Below, in pieces: positions 8,105-17,980 of a stretch of 49,894 nucleotides of DNA. The stretch's first letter is position 1. The number at the start of each line of letters is the position of its first letter. The translations under genes and the position numbers were made by a program. Under the pieces are notes generated by a model. It did no database searches and was not told where the DNA came from. It saw nothing but the letters and a program-made list of their open reading frames with translations. Source of the DNA: Burkholderiaceae bacterium (GTDB taxonomy: Bacteria > Pseudomonadota > Gammaproteobacteria > Burkholderiales > Burkholderiaceae_E); assembly GCA_024637395.1 (NCBI GenBank), contig JAGXFG010000011.1, positions 1 through 49,894 on the forward strand. Direction: 5' to 3'.

Positions 8105-11100
8105 CTATGCGTTGGGCAGGGCAGCGCGGTTCGCCAGGAAAGCGGCCAGCGCCCGTCCGGTATGGCTGGCGGGATTGCCCGCGAGTTCCCGCGGGGTGCC
8201 CTGGGCGACGAGGCGGCCGCCGCCGCCGCCGCCCTCGGGGCCGAGGTCGATGATCCAGTCAGCCTGGGCCCAGATGTCGAGATTGTGCTCGACCACCACC
8301 AGCGTATTGCCGGCGTCGACCAGGCGATGGAGCACGCCCAGCAGACGGTCGATGTCGGCCATGTGCAGGCCGACCGTGGGTTCGTCGAGCACGTAGAGCG
8401 TGTGGGGGGCGCGGCCGCGGCCTGGCCCGGCAGGAGAGGCGCGGACCTTGGCCAGTTCGGTGACCAGCTTGATGCGCTGCGCCTCGCCGCCCGAGAGCGT
8501 CGGGCTGGGCTGGCCAAGCGTCAGGTAGCCCAGCCCGACATCCTGGAGGAGCTGCAATGGCCGGCTGATCGGGGGATGGGCGGCGAAGAACTCGAGCGCC
8601 TCGTCGACGCTCGCGGCCAGGATTTCGCCGATCGAGCGCCCGCGCAGCCGCACCGCGAGCGTCTCAGCGCCAAAGCGCTCGCCATTGCAGGCCTCGCAGC
8701 GCACCTTGACGTCGGGCAGGAAGCTCATTTCCACGGTCTGTTCGCCGCGGCCTTCGCACACCGGGCAGCGCCCGCCGGTGGTGTTGAACGAAAAGCGCCC
8801 GGCGGCGTAGCCGCGCAGGCGGGCTTCGGCGGTATCGGCAAAGAGCCGCCGGATCGTGTCCCAGAAGCCGACGTAGGTCGCCGGGCAGGAGCGCGGCGTC
8901 GCCCCAATCGGGGTCTGGTCGACCTCGAGCACCGCGTCGATCTCCTGCCAGCCTTCGAGGGCGGCCACTCCGTTCAGAGGTGGCGGCGGGAGGCGGCGGT
9001 TGCGGGCACTGATTTGCGCCGCGAGGTTGGCGAGCAGGACGTCGCGGGCCAGCGTCGATTTGCCGGATCCGGAAACGCCGGTGACCACCGTGATGCGGCC
9101 GAGCGCGAAATCGAGGTCAAGGCCGCGCAGGTTGTGCTCGCTGGCGCCGCGCAGCCGCAGCGTTGGCGTCGCCGCGTCGATTCCCCGGCGCGGATGGAGG
9201 TCGTGTGCCAGCGGCGCGGCCAGGTAGCGTCCGGTGACGCTCGCCGGGTTGCGGCAGAGTTGGGCGAGGGTGCCGGTGGCGACAATCTCGCCGCCATGGC
9301 GGCCGGCCGCCGGTCCCATGTCGATCACGTGGTCGGCGCGCCTGATCGTATCTTCGTCGTGCTCGACCACCAGCAGCGTATTGCCCCGGTCGCGCAGCGC
9401 CTCGAGCGTGTCGAGCAGCACGTTGTTGTCGCGCGGATGCAGGCCGATGGTCGGTTCGTCGAGGATGTAGCACACGCCCTGGAGATTGGAGCCCAGTTGC
9501 GCGGCCAGCCGGATGCGCTGGGCCTCGCCGCCGGAGAGCGTCGGTGCCGAGCGGTCCAGACTCAGGTAGCCGAGCCCGACGTCCTCGAGAAAGGCGAGCC
9601 GGGTGGCGATCTCGGCGAGCGCGTCGCGGGCAATCTCGCCGGCACGCGCCGACAGGGCCAGGGTTTGGGCCCATTCGCGGGCGGCGCTGACCGGCAGCGC
9701 GGTCACGGTGGCGATCGGGAAATCGCCCAGCCGCACGGCGCGTGCGCTCGGGTTCAGCCGCGTGCCGGCGCAGGCCCGACAGGTGGCTCCGCCCTCGCTC
9801 CAGCGGCCTTCCTCGCCGGTCTGCTCGGCGTCGAACCCGGCCAGTTCCACACCGGTGCCAAAACAGCTCGGGCACCAGCCGAGCCGGCTGTTGAAGGAGA
9901 ACAGCCGCGGATCGAGTTCCGGAAAACTGGTGCCGCACGACGGGCAAGCCCGCCTGGTCGAGAGCAGCCTGGTCTCCAGTGCGGCACTGGCGCCAGTGGC
10001 ATCGCCGGCGTCGATCGCCGCCCGCAGCCGCTCGAGGCCGCCGGCGACGATCACCGCGCCCTGGCCATGTTCGAGCGCCCGCGCCAGCGCGGCGCGCAGT
10101 TGCTCGTCCTGGGCAGGGTCGACCACCAGGTCGGCGACCGGCAGTGCGATGTCGTGCTCGACGTAGCGCGCCAGCCGCGGAAAGGTAGCCGTCGGCACAA
10201 AGGCGCCGTCGACCTGCAGGTGGCTGTAGCCGTGGGCCTGCGCCCAGCGGGCCAGTTCGCTGTACAGCCCCTTGCGGGCGACGACCAGCGGGGCGAGCAG
10301 GCCGATGTGGCGGCCGCGGTAGTCGCGTTCGATCTGGGCCGCGATCGATTCGAAGGACTGGGGCTCGATGGCGACCGCGCACTGCGGGCAGTGCTGGATC
10401 CCGAGCCGCACATAAAGGAGGCGCAGGAAGTGGTAGATCTCGGTCAGCGTTGCGACCGTGCTCTTGCGGCCGCCGCGGCTGGCGCGCTGCTCGATCGCCA
10501 CGGTCGGCGGAATTCCCAGGATCGAGTCGACGTCGGGCCGGGCCGCGGGCGCGACGAACTGGCGAGCATAGGCGTTGAGCGACTCGAGATAGCGGCGCTG
10601 GCCCTCGGCGAAGATCACATCGAAGGCCAACGTCGACTTGCCCGACCCGGAGACCCCGGTGATGACCGTCATGCGGTCGCGCGGGATCGCCACGTCGATG
10701 TTCTTGAGATTGTGCTCGCGGGCGTGGTGCACCACGATCGCGTCGCGCGCCAGAGCGCGCAGCGCGGAGTCACTGTCGGCCGGTTCCGTTCCGGTTGCGG
10801 GCGCGGTCTCAGGTGGCGCTCCCGGCTCGGAGAGCGCGCGCAGCGCCCGCCCGGTATGCGAGCGTGCTTCGGCGGCGATCGCCTCTGGCGAGCCGACCGC
10901 GACCAATTCACCGCCGGCCTCGCCGCCTTCGGGGCCGAGGTCGATGATCCAGTCGGCGGAGCGGATCACGTCGAGGTTGTGTTCGATGATCAGCAGCGAG
11001 TGGCCCGCCGCCAGCAGCTTGCTGAACGCACGCAACAGCCGTGCGATATCGTCGAAGTGCAGTCCGGTGGTGGGTTCGTCGAACAGGAACAGCGTGCCCC

Positions 11101-13804
11101 CGGCGCCGACCTCGCCCCAGGCGCCGCTCAGCCGGGGCGTCGCCCGCCTGGTCGAGCGCACGCCTGCAAGGTGCCCGGCCAGCTTGAGGCGTTGCGCCTC
11201 GCCGCCCGAGAGCGTCGGCACCGGCTGGCCCAGGCGCAGGTAGTCGAGCCCGACCTCGCGCAGCGGCGCCAGGCGGCGCGCGATTTCGTGCTCTCCGGCA
11301 AAGAACTGGAGCGCCTCGTTGACGGTGAGGTCGAGCACGTCGGCGATCGACAGCAACCCGAATCCGCTGCCGTCGGCGCGTCGCGCCGCAGGCCGCGACA
11401 GTCGCACCTCGAGCACGCTCGGGCGGAAGCGCTTGCCGTCGCAATCGGGACAGCGCAGGTAGACGTCGGAGAGGAACTGCATCTCGACGTGTTCGAAGCC
11501 AGTGCCGCCGCAGGCCGGGCAGCGCCCCTTGCCGGCGTTGAAGCTGAAGGTGCCGGGGAGATAGCGGCGCTCGATCGCCAGCGGGTGCGCCGCGAACAGT
11601 TTGCGGATGCCTTCGAAGGCGCCCACGTAGCTGACCGGGTTCGAACGCGTGGTCCGGCCGATCGCCGCCTGGTCGACGCTTACCACCTCGCCAATCCAGT
11701 CCGCGCCGAGCAGCCGCCTGCAGGGGCCAGCAGCTTCTGCGAAGCGCCCGGACTGGTCGGCGGTGCCGCCCAGCGCCTTGGTGAGCGCCGGCAGCAGCAC
11801 CTGCTGCATCAGGGTCGACTTGCCGCTGCCCGAAACGCCGGTGAGGACCACCATGCGGCCGAGCGGAATCTCGACCGAGAGATCGCGCAGGTTGTGCGCC
11901 CGCGCTCCTTCGATAATCAGCCGCGGGGTGTTGGCGCGCACCGCGCGCCCCGCGCTCAGCGTTACCTGGCGCCGCCCGGCGAGGTAGTCGCCGGTCAGGG
12001 TCGGCGCGGCGCGCAGTTCGGCCGGCGAACCGTGGAAGACGATTTCACCGCCGCGCTCGCCTGGACCGGGACCGATGTCGAGTACCCGGTCGGCGGCCGC
12101 CATCATCTGCGGGTCGTGCTCGACCACCACGATGGTGTTGCCGGCGCTGCGCAGGCGCTCCATGACCTCGATGATCCGGCCGATGTCGCGCGGGTGCAGC
12201 CCGATCGAGGGCTCGTCGAGCACGAACAGGGTATTTACCAGCGAGGTCCCGAGCGCGGTGGTCAGGTTGATGCGCTGGACTTCGCCGCCCGAAAGTGTCC
12301 GGGACTGGCGCTCGAGCGTCAGGTAGCCCAGCCCGACGGTGAGCAGGAAACGGATCCGCGCGGTGATCTCGGTTCGCAGCTGGCCCGTGGCAGTGTCGAG
12401 CGGCGCGGGCAGTGCCAGATCGTCGAGCCAGCGCGCGGCCCGCTCGATCGGCAGGATCTGCAGTTGGTGAATGTTCAGCCCCGGCGCTGCCCCGAGCCGC
12501 CAGGCGAGCGCCGCCGGGCGCAGGCGCGCGCCCTGGCAAGCCGGACATTCGGTATACGAGCGGTACTTCGAGAGCAGCACCCGGATGTGCATCCGGTACG
12601 CCTTGGTCTCCAGCCAGTCGAAGAAGCGGCTGATCCCGTACCACTGCTTGCGCCACTTGCCGGTCCAGTCGGCGCCGCCCTCGATCACCCAGCGGCGCTG
12701 CTCGGGGGGCAAGTCGCGCCACGGCACATCGAGTGCGATCCCGGCCTTTTCAGCGTAGCGCACCATGTCGTCCTGGCACTCGCCAAAGCTCTTGGTCTGC
12801 CACGGTCGGACCGCGCCCTCGCGCAGCGACCGGGCGGGGTCGGGGATCACCAGGTCGAGATCGACGCCGATCACCCGGCCGAAGCCGCGACAGGTCTCGC
12901 AGGCGCCCAGCGGCGAGTTGAACGAGAACAGCCCCGGAGTGGGGTCGGCATAGTCGATGCCGCATTCGGCGCACGCCAGCCGGCTGTTGAACTTGAGCAC
13001 CGTGCCCTGCTCATCGAGCCGGTGCACTTCGAGATGGCCGTGGCCCCGCGTCAGCGCCGCCTCGAGCGCCTCGCCGAGACGCTCGGAACTCACCGTGGCG
13101 ACATCGAAGCGGTCCTGGACCACGCTCAGCCGCAGTCCGCCATCGGCCGTGGTGCTGCGGGCCTGGACCCGGACATAGCCCTGGGCGTTGAGGAACTGCT
13201 CGACCTCGGCGGCGCTGAAATTGGCCGGCACAGCGACCGGGAAGCACACCGCCACGCGCAGCGCCGGCGCTGGGTCATCGGCGGCGGGAATCGCCGCGAG
13301 CTGGCGCAGGCGCGCGCCGATCGTCGCCACGGTGTCGCGCTGCACCGGCCGGGCGCAGGAGGGGCAGTAGAGCGTCGCGCAACGGGCGTAGAGCAGCTTA
13401 AGGTGGTCGTTCAACTCGGTCATGGTGCCGACCGTGGAGCGCGAGGTGCGTACCGGGTTGGTCTGGTCGATGGCGATCGCCGGCGGCACACCGTCGATGC
13501 GATCGACCTGGGGCTTGTCCATCCGGTCGAGGAACTGGCGGGCGTACGGCGAGAAGGTCTCGACATAGCGGCGCTGGCCCTCGGCGTAGAGGGTGTCGAA
13601 GACCAGCGAGGACTTGCCCGAGCCCGATACCCCGGTGACGACCAGCAATTCGCCGGTGGCGATGTCCAGCGACAGGTTCTTGAGGTTGTTCTGGCGTGCC
13701 CCCCGAATCCGGATGGATCCGCCGCCATGCCGGTCGCAGCCGCAGCCAGTTGTGGGGCAGGGGGTCTTGGCGGGATTCGTGGGATTGGCGGGATTGGCGG
13801 TCAT
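8105..13804 (-). CDS. uvrA: Tandem (double-length) UvrA-family excinuclease ATPase
   Basis: UvrA recognises DNA damage and loads UvrB in nucleotide excision repair. This protein (about 1,899 residues) is two UvrA-like halves in one chain. Four Walker A motifs GVSGSGKS lie near residues 60, 658, 1051 and 1578, and four LSGGE signatures follow. Both halves keep CXXC zinc motifs, including the two C-terminal fingers of the form CPxCxGxG and RCxxCxGxRF. The second half has a segment resembling the UvrB-binding domain ([18 protein letters not shown]); the first half is divergent there. The frame is open to 13951; I choose the ATG at 13804, and its Cys-rich start (CPTTGCGC) is unusual. Tandem UvrA proteins are known in betaproteobacteria, usually beside a normal uvrA elsewhere. 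It is divergent from ridA. Confidence 0.93.
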   Translation of the reverse strand: MTANPANPTNPAKTPCPTTGCGCDRHGGGSIRIRGARQNNLKNLSLDIATGELLVVTGVSGSGKSSLVFDTLYAEGQRRYVETFSPYARQFLDRMDKPQVDRIDGVPPAIAIDQTNPVRTSRSTVGTMTELNDHLKLLYARCATLYCPSCARPVQRDTVATIGARLRQLAAIPAADDPAPALRVAVCFPVAVPANFSAAEVEQFLNAQGYVRVQARSTTADGGLRLSVVQDRFDVATVSSERLGEALEAALTRGHGHLEVHRLDEQGTVLKFNSRLACAECGIDYADPTPGLFSFNSPLGACETCRGFGRVIGVDLDLVIPDPARSLREGAVRPWQTKSFGECQDDMVRYAEKAGIALDVPWRDLPPEQRRWVIEGGADWTGKWRKQWYGISRFFDWLETKAYRMHIRVLLSKYRSYTECPACQGARLRPAALAWRLGAAPGLNIHQLQILPIERAARWLDDLALPAPLDTATGQLRTEITARIRFLLTVGLGYLTLERQSRTLSGGEVQRINLTTALGTSLVNTLFVLDEPSIGLHPRDIGRIIEVMERLRSAGNTIVVVEHDPQMMAAADRVLDIGPGPGERGGEIVFHGSPAELRAAPTLTGDYLAGRRQVTLSAGRAVRANTPRLIIEGARAHNLRDLSVEIPLGRMVVLTGVSGSGKSTLMQQVLLPALTKALGGTADQSGRFAEAAGPCRRLLGADWIGEVVSVDQAAIGRTTRSNPVSYVGAFEGIRKLFAAHPLAIERRYLPGTFSFNAGKGRCPACGGTGFEHVEMQFLSDVYLRCPDCDGKRFRPSVLEVRLSRPAARRADGSGFGLLSIADVLDLTVNEALQFFAGEHEIARRLAPLREVGLDYLRLGQPVPTLSGGEAQRLKLAGHLAGVRSTRRATPRLSGAWGEVGAGGTLFLFDEPTTGLHFDDIARLLRAFSKLLAAGHSLLIIEHNLDVIRSADWIIDLGPEGGEAGGELVAVGSPEAIAAEARSHTGRALRALSEPGAPPETAPATGTEPADSDSALRALARDAIVVHHAREHNLKNIDVAIPRDRMTVITGVSGSGKSTLAFDVIFAEGQRRYLESLNAYARQFVAPAARPDVDSILGIPPTVAIEQRASRGGRKSTVATLTEIYHFLRLLYVRLGIQHCPQCAVAIEPQSFESIAAQIERDYRGRHIGLLAPLVVARKGLYSELARWAQAHGYSHLQVDGAFVPTATFPRLARYVEHDIALPVADLVVDPAQDEQLRAALARALEHGQGAVIVAGGLERLRAAIDAGDATGASAALETRLLSTRRACPSCGTSFPELDPRLFSFNSRLGWCPSCFGTGVELAGFDAEQTGEEGRWSEGGATCRACAGTRLNPSARAVRLGDFPIATVTALPVSAAREWAQTLALSARAGEIARDALAEIATRLAFLEDVGLGYLSLDRSAPTLSGGEAQRIRLAAQLGSNLQGVCYILDEPTIGLHPRDNNVLLDTLEALRDRGNTLLVVEHDEDTIRRADHVIDMGPAAGRHGGEIVATGTLAQLCRNPASVTGRYLAAPLAHDLHPRRGIDAATPTLRLRGASEHNLRGLDLDFALGRITVVTGVSGSGKSTLARDVLLANLAAQISARNRRLPPPPLNGVAALEGWQEIDAVLEVDQTPIGATPRSCPATYVGFWDTIRRLFADTAEARLRGYAAGRFSFNTTGGRCPVCEGRGEQTVEMSFLPDVKVRCEACNGERFGAETLAVRLRGRSIGEILAASVDEALEFFAAHPPISRPLQLLQDVGLGYLTLGQPSPTLSGGEAQRIKLVTELAKVRASPAGPGRGRAPHTLYVLDEPTVGLHMADIDRLLGVLHRLVDAGNTLVVVEHNLDIWAQADWIIDLGPEGGGGGGRLVAQGTPRELAGNPASHTGRALAAFLANRAALPNA

Positions 13805-13925
13805 CTTGGCAATGGTCGGGGCGAGTGGGCGCGTCGAGTCCGACAGCATACCGGGGCCGGCGCCTCGATCCGCTAAACTGGCCGCTGCAGCGCCCGCGCG
13901 GCGCAATAATCGGGAGGAGCGAGCG

Positions 13926-14309
13926 GTGGAGAAGCAAATCATCAGCACCAACGGTGCCCCGGCGGCGATCGGGCCCTATTCACAGGCGGTGCGGGTCGGA
14001 CAGAGCGTTTATCTGTCGGGCCAGATCGCGCTCGATCCGGAGACCGGGCAGCTGGTCGAGGGCGGGGTCGAGGCGCAGGCCCGGCGCGCGCTGTGGAATC
14101 TCGCCGCGGTCGCGGCCGCCGCCGGTGGCTCGCTGGGCGATTGCGTCAAGCTGACGATCTACGTCACCGACATGGCCAGCTTTCCGCAGGTCAACGCTGC
14201 AATGGAGGAGTTCTTCGTGGCGCCGTTCCCGGCGCGGGCGACAGTGGGTGTCGCCAGCCTGCCGCGGGGCGCCGCGTTTGAAATCGACGCGGTGATGGTG
14301 CTTGGCTAG
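13926..14309 (+). CDS. ridA: RidA/YjgF family enamine/imine deaminase
   Basis: RidA hydrolyses reactive enamine/imine intermediates such as 2-aminoacrylate released by PLP enzymes. The 127-residue length is typical. Visible family features are GPYSQAV near the N-terminus, YLSGQI, and the C-terminal arginine-containing stretch PARATVGVASLPRGA. The start is GTG, chosen because GGGAGGAG lies 8 nt upstream and the reading begins exactly where RidA proteins begin. Its last 8 bp overlap recG. Confidence 0.95.
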   Translation: MEKQIISTNGAPAAIGPYSQAVRVGQSVYLSGQIALDPETGQLVEGGVEAQARRALWNLAAVAAAAGGSLGDCVKLTIYVTDMASFPQVNAAMEEFFVAPFPARATVGVASLPRGAAFEIDAVMVLG

Positions 14310-16317
14310 CAGTACGCTCGAGCGGTTTGCTCGGCTCGGGATCCGGCGTGAGCAGGATCTCGTGCTCCATCTGCCGCTGCGCTACGAGGACGAAACCAGC
14401 ATCACGCCGATCGCGGCGGCGCGTCCCGGCGCGACGGTGCAGATCGAAGGCGAGGTGGTGCGTAGCGAAGTTCTGACCAGGGCGCGGCGCTCGCTGGTCG
14501 TCGAACTGCGCGACGCCAGCGCCGCGGTGACGCTGCGTTTCCTTCATTTTTACGGTTCCCAGTTGCGCCAGTTCACCCCCGGGGCGCGGATTCGCGCCAT
14601 CGGCGAGGTGCGCGGCGGGCTGTTCGGGATGGAAATGATCCATCCGCGCTACAAGGTGGTGCGGCCCGGCGTCGCATTGCCCGCGACACTTACGCCGGTC
14701 TATCCGACCGCCGCGGGAGTGGCCCAGGCGGCACTGCGCAGCGCGGTGCGCAGCGCGCTGGCGGCGGCCGACCTGAGTGAAACGGTGCCACCCGAACTGG
14801 TCGCGGCGCAGGCTCTACCGCCACTGGCCGATGCGCTGGCGCTGCTGCACGCTCCGCCATCGGGCGCCGACGAATTCGCGCTCTCCGAGCGCACCCATCC
14901 GGCCTGGCGGCGGGTGATCTTCGACGAATTGCTGGCGCAGCAACTCTCACTGCGCCGGGCGCGCAGCGCCCGCGCCCAGCTGAGCGCTCCGGCGCTGGCG
15001 GCAGACGCTCTGGTCGAGCAGTTGCTGGCGGCGCTGCCGTTTCGGCTCACCGCTGCGCAGCGCCGGGTCTGGTCGGAGATCGGCGCGGATCTGGCGCGGA
15101 CCCAACCGATGAACCGGCTGCTGCAGGGCGATGTCGGCAGCGGCAAGACAGTGGTGGCGGCGCTCGCCGCGGTGCGCGCGATCGGCAGTGGCCATCAGGT
15201 GGCACTGATGGCGCCGACCGAAATCCTCGCCGAACAGCACTGGCGCAAGCTTGGTCCCTGGCTCGAGGCAATCGGGGTGCGGATCGCCTGGCTCACCGGT
15301 TCGCTCAAGGAGCGCGAGAAGAAGGCGGTGCGCGCCAGCGTCGCTGCCGGCGAGGTCGACCTGCTGGTGGGCACCCACGCGCTGATCGAGCAATCGGTCG
15401 AGTTTGCCCGCCTCGGGCTGGCGATCGTTGACGAACAGCACCGTTTTGGCGTGGCCCAGCGCCTCAAGCTGCGCGCCAAGACCGGCGCGGGCGTGCTGCC
15501 GCATCAGCTGATGATGAGCGCCACGCCGATTCCGCGCACGCTGGCAATGAGCTACTACGCCGATCTCGATGTGTCGCTGATCGACGAATTGCCGCCCGGG
15601 CGCAAGCCGGTGCTGACCAAGCTGATCGCCGCGGCGCGACGCGACGAGGTGCTCTCCGCGGTGCGCTCGGCACTGGCCCATGGACGGCAGTGCTACTGGG
15701 TCTGTCCGCTGGTGGAGGAGAGCGAGGTGCTCGACCTGCAGACCGCGATCGATACCCACACCTGGTTGGCGGAAGAATTGGCGCCGGCGCTGGTCGGCCT
15801 GGTCCACGGCAGGCTGAGCGGCGCCGAGAAGCAGGAGGTGATGGAGCGCTTCGTGAGCGGCGAGGTGACGGTGCTGGTGGCGACCACCGTGATCGAAGTC
15901 GGGGTCGACGTGCCCAATGCATCGCTGATGGTGATCGAGGATGCCGAGCGCTTCGGGCTCTCGCAACTGCACCAGCTGCGCGGCCGGATCGGCCGCGGCA
16001 CCCAGGAAAGCGTCTGCGTGTTGCTCTTCGGCAGCGAACTCGGGCAGGTCGCACGCGAGCGGCTGCGGGTGATCTATGAATCTGCCGACGGCTTCGAGAT
16101 CGCGCGCCGCGACCTGATGCTGCGCGGTCCCGGCGAATTTCTCGGCGCGCGCCAGTCGGGGGTGCCGATGCTGCGCTTTGCCGATCTCGAGCGCGACGCC
16201 GATCTCGTCGCAGCCGCCCGCGACGCCGCGGTGGCGATGTTGCGCGATCATCCCGAATTGGCCGACCGGCACCTCGAGCGCTGGCTGGGCGGGCGCGAGG
16301 AATTCCTCGGCGCATGA
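14302..16317 (+). CDS. recG: RecG, ATP-dependent DNA helicase
   Basis: RecG remodels stalled replication forks and branched recombination intermediates. The 671-residue protein has an N-terminal wedge domain (LHLPLRYED near residue 24), Walker A GDVGSGKT (276-283), DEQH at 377-380, SATPIPRTLAM, and the motif VI block QLRGRIGRG. The start appears to be TTG at 14302, overlapping ridA by 8 bp; upstream codons in frame soon reach a stop. This gives an N-terminus about 10 residues shorter than usual, lacking the helix-hairpin-helix-like start seen in many RecG proteins. The ridA-recG overlap implies coupled translation. Confidence 0.96.
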   Translation: MASSTLERFARLGIRREQDLVLHLPLRYEDETSITPIAAARPGATVQIEGEVVRSEVLTRARRSLVVELRDASAAVTLRFLHFYGSQLRQFTPGARIRAIGEVRGGLFGMEMIHPRYKVVRPGVALPATLTPVYPTAAGVAQAALRSAVRSALAAADLSETVPPELVAAQALPPLADALALLHAPPSGADEFALSERTHPAWRRVIFDELLAQQLSLRRARSARAQLSAPALAADALVEQLLAALPFRLTAAQRRVWSEIGADLARTQPMNRLLQGDVGSGKTVVAALAAVRAIGSGHQVALMAPTEILAEQHWRKLGPWLEAIGVRIAWLTGSLKEREKKAVRASVAAGEVDLLVGTHALIEQSVEFARLGLAIVDEQHRFGVAQRLKLRAKTGAGVLPHQLMMSATPIPRTLAMSYYADLDVSLIDELPPGRKPVLTKLIAAARRDEVLSAVRSALAHGRQCYWVCPLVEESEVLDLQTAIDTHTWLAEELAPALVGLVHGRLSGAEKQEVMERFVSGEVTVLVATTVIEVGVDVPNASLMVIEDAERFGLSQLHQLRGRIGRGTQESVCVLLFGSELGQVARERLRVIYESADGFEIARRDLMLRGPGEFLGARQSGVPMLRFADLERDADLVAAARDAAVAMLRDHPELADRHLERWLGGREEFLGA

Positions 16318-16347
16318 GTCCCGGCCGCTGTCTGGCTGACGGGGGCT

Positions 16348-16356
16348 TGCTATCAT
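16348..16356 (+). promoter_or_regulatory. Candidate extended -10 promoter of oxyR
   Basis: The plus strand reads TGC-TATCAT, ending 10 bp before the oxyR ATG. If used, the transcript would start only a few bases before the start codon, giving an almost leaderless mRNA; no ribosome binding site is visible. OxyR genes are often autoregulated at a site in this position, but I see no clear half-site pattern. Confidence 0.35.
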
Positions 16357-16366
16357 CGATGGCACG

Positions 16367-17314
16367 ATGACCCTGACCGAACTCAAATACGTGGTGGCGG
16401 TGGCCCGCGAACGCCATTTCGGGCGTGCCGCCGAGGCCTGCTTCGTCAGCCAGCCGACGCTTTCGGTCGGCATCAAGAAGCTCGAAAACGAACTCGGGGT
16501 GGTGATCTTCGAGCGCGGTGGCGCCGAGATCACCGTGACTCCGGTGGGCGAGCGCATCGTCGAGCAGGCGCAGCGCGTGCTCGAGCAGGCCGACTCGATC
16601 CACGCCACGGCGCAGGGCGGCGCCAACCCGCTGCGCGGCCCGCTGCGGCTGGGCGTTATTCCGACGATTGGTCCGTACCTTCTGCCCCACCTGGTGCCGC
16701 AGATGATCGCCGCGACCCCGGGGATGCCGCTGATCCTGGAGGAAAGCTTCACGGTGGTGCTGCTCGAGCGGCTGCGCAAGGGCGAAATCGACGTTGCGAT
16801 CCTGGCCGAGCCCTTCGCCGAGCGCGGCCTGGTGACGCGCGCCCTCTACGACGAACCGTTCGTGGTGGCGGTGCCGCGGGCGCATCCCTGGTCACGGCGC
16901 AGCTCGATCGGGTCGCTCGAGCTCAAGGGCGAAAACATGCTGCTGCTCGGCCAGGGGCACTGTTTCCGCGACCAGGTGCTCGAGGTCTGCCCGGAGATGT
17001 CGGGCTTCGCCCAGGCCAGCGCGGGAATCCAGCGCACTTTCGAAGGCTCGTCGCTCGAGACCATCCGGCACATGGTGGCCTCCGGGATTGGCATCACGGT
17101 GCTGCCTGTGACGGCGGTGCCGGCCAAGCACGACGATGGCTTGTTGAGCTATGTGCCATTCGAGGAGCCAGTTCCGGTGCGCCGCGTGGTGCTCGCCTGG
17201 CGCAAGGGTTTCCCGCGTACCGAGGCCATCGAGGCGCTATTCCAGGCGGTCAGGAGCATCGATGTCCCGGTGGTGACGATGTGTGCCGACGACCAGCCGG
17301 TCGAGCACGGCTGA
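16367..17314 (+). CDS. oxyR: OxyR, hydrogen peroxide-sensing LysR-type regulator
   Basis: OxyR activates antioxidant genes when peroxide forms a disulfide between two cysteines. The 315-residue protein has the LysR helix-turn-helix at residues 1-60 (FGRAAEACFVSQPTLSVGIK) and a periplasmic-binding-like regulatory domain. The redox pair falls at Cys199 and Cys208 in GHCFRDQVLEVC, the same numbering and nine-residue spacing as in the well-studied enterobacterial protein. Position after recG is common in betaproteobacteria. A sigma-factor gene follows after only 3 bp. Confidence 0.96.
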   Translation: MTLTELKYVVAVARERHFGRAAEACFVSQPTLSVGIKKLENELGVVIFERGGAEITVTPVGERIVEQAQRVLEQADSIHATAQGGANPLRGPLRLGVIPTIGPYLLPHLVPQMIAATPGMPLILEESFTVVLLERLRKGEIDVAILAEPFAERGLVTRALYDEPFVVAVPRAHPWSRRSSIGSLELKGENMLLLGQGHCFRDQVLEVCPEMSGFAQASAGIQRTFEGSSLETIRHMVASGIGITVLPVTAVPAKHDDGLLSYVPFEEPVPVRRVVLAWRKGFPRTEAIEALFQAVRSIDVPVVTMCADDQPVEHG

Positions 17315-17317
17315 GCT

Positions 17318-17896
17318 ATGGCACGGCCGGCGCAAATGTCGGAGCGGGAACCGGTCGCCAACCCCTGCGTGCTCAGCGCATGGCGTGCGCACGAGGGCGA
17401 GTTGCGCGGCTACCTTATCCACCGCCTCGCCGATCCCGCCGCGGCCGCCGACGTGCTCCAGGACGTGTTCGTGAAGGCGCTGCGCCAGGGGCCGATGTTT
17501 TGCGGGTTGGATAACCATCGAGCCTGGCTCTTCCAGGTCGCCCGCAACGCGCTGGTCGACCGGTCCCGGGCATTGCGCCCGACCGAGGCGCTGCCCGATG
17601 ACCTGGTCGACGAGTCTCCGGGCTGGCTCGAGGCGCTGGCCCCGGTTGACGCCCTGAGCGACTGTGTCGCGCGGGTATTGACCGAACTCAGCGTGAATGA
17701 TGCCGAGATCCTGCGCGCCTGCGACCTGGGCGGGCAGACCCAAACCGAATTCGCGCTCGACCATGGGCTGAGCCTGGCGGCGTCCAAATCACGGCTGCAG
17801 CGGGCGCGCCAGCGCCTGCGAAAGCGCCTCATCAGCGCCTGCCAGGTGAGTTTCGATGTTGACGGCAGCGTCTGCTGTCATGTTCCCCGCCCGTAA
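17318..17896 (+). CDS. ECF (SigZ-like) RNA polymerase sigma factor
   Basis: This 192-residue protein has sigma-70 region 2 (about residues 28-95: LRGYLIHRLADPAAAADVLQ, then NHRAWLFQVARN) and region 4 (about 115-170) ending in a helix-turn-helix. There is no region 3, which makes it an ECF type. The C-terminal tail CQVSFDVDGSVCCHVPR fits the Cys-containing tail I recall for SigZ-family factors and could bind metal or act as a thiol sensor. It lies 3 bp after oxyR and 84 bp before the permease gene. The start is either ATG at 17318 or the ATG 18 bp later. No anti-sigma factor gene is adjacent. Confidence 0.85.
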   Translation: MARPAQMSEREPVANPCVLSAWRAHEGELRGYLIHRLADPAAAADVLQDVFVKALRQGPMFCGLDNHRAWLFQVARNALVDRSRALRPTEALPDDLVDESPGWLEALAPVDALSDCVARVLTELSVNDAEILRACDLGGQTQTEFALDHGLSLAASKSRLQRARQRLRKRLISACQVSFDVDGSVCCHVPRP

Positions 17897-17897
17897 C

Positions 17898-17916
17898 CTC
17901 CCGTAAGCGCCGGGAG
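17898..17916 (+). repeat. Inverted repeat after the sigma factor gene
   Basis: CTCCCG and CGGGAG form a 6-bp stem with a 7-nt loop, immediately after the sigma factor stop and 65 bp before the permease start. A short CTTTACC follows, so it could be a weak terminator. It may also be an operator or an mRNA processing site separating the two genes. Confidence 0.35.
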
Positions 17917-17980
17917 CTTTACCCTCGGCGGCTGCATCCTTTTGCCGCTCGTTGCGTCTCCCCTGGGAGGAGCGACGAGA

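Noticed and set aside
8054-13876. Very long open frame on the plus strand opposite uvrA
   Set aside because: It is antisense to the tandem UvrA with all its conserved motifs. Long antisense frames are expected from strong G/C bias at third codon positions; the product has no recognisable domain.
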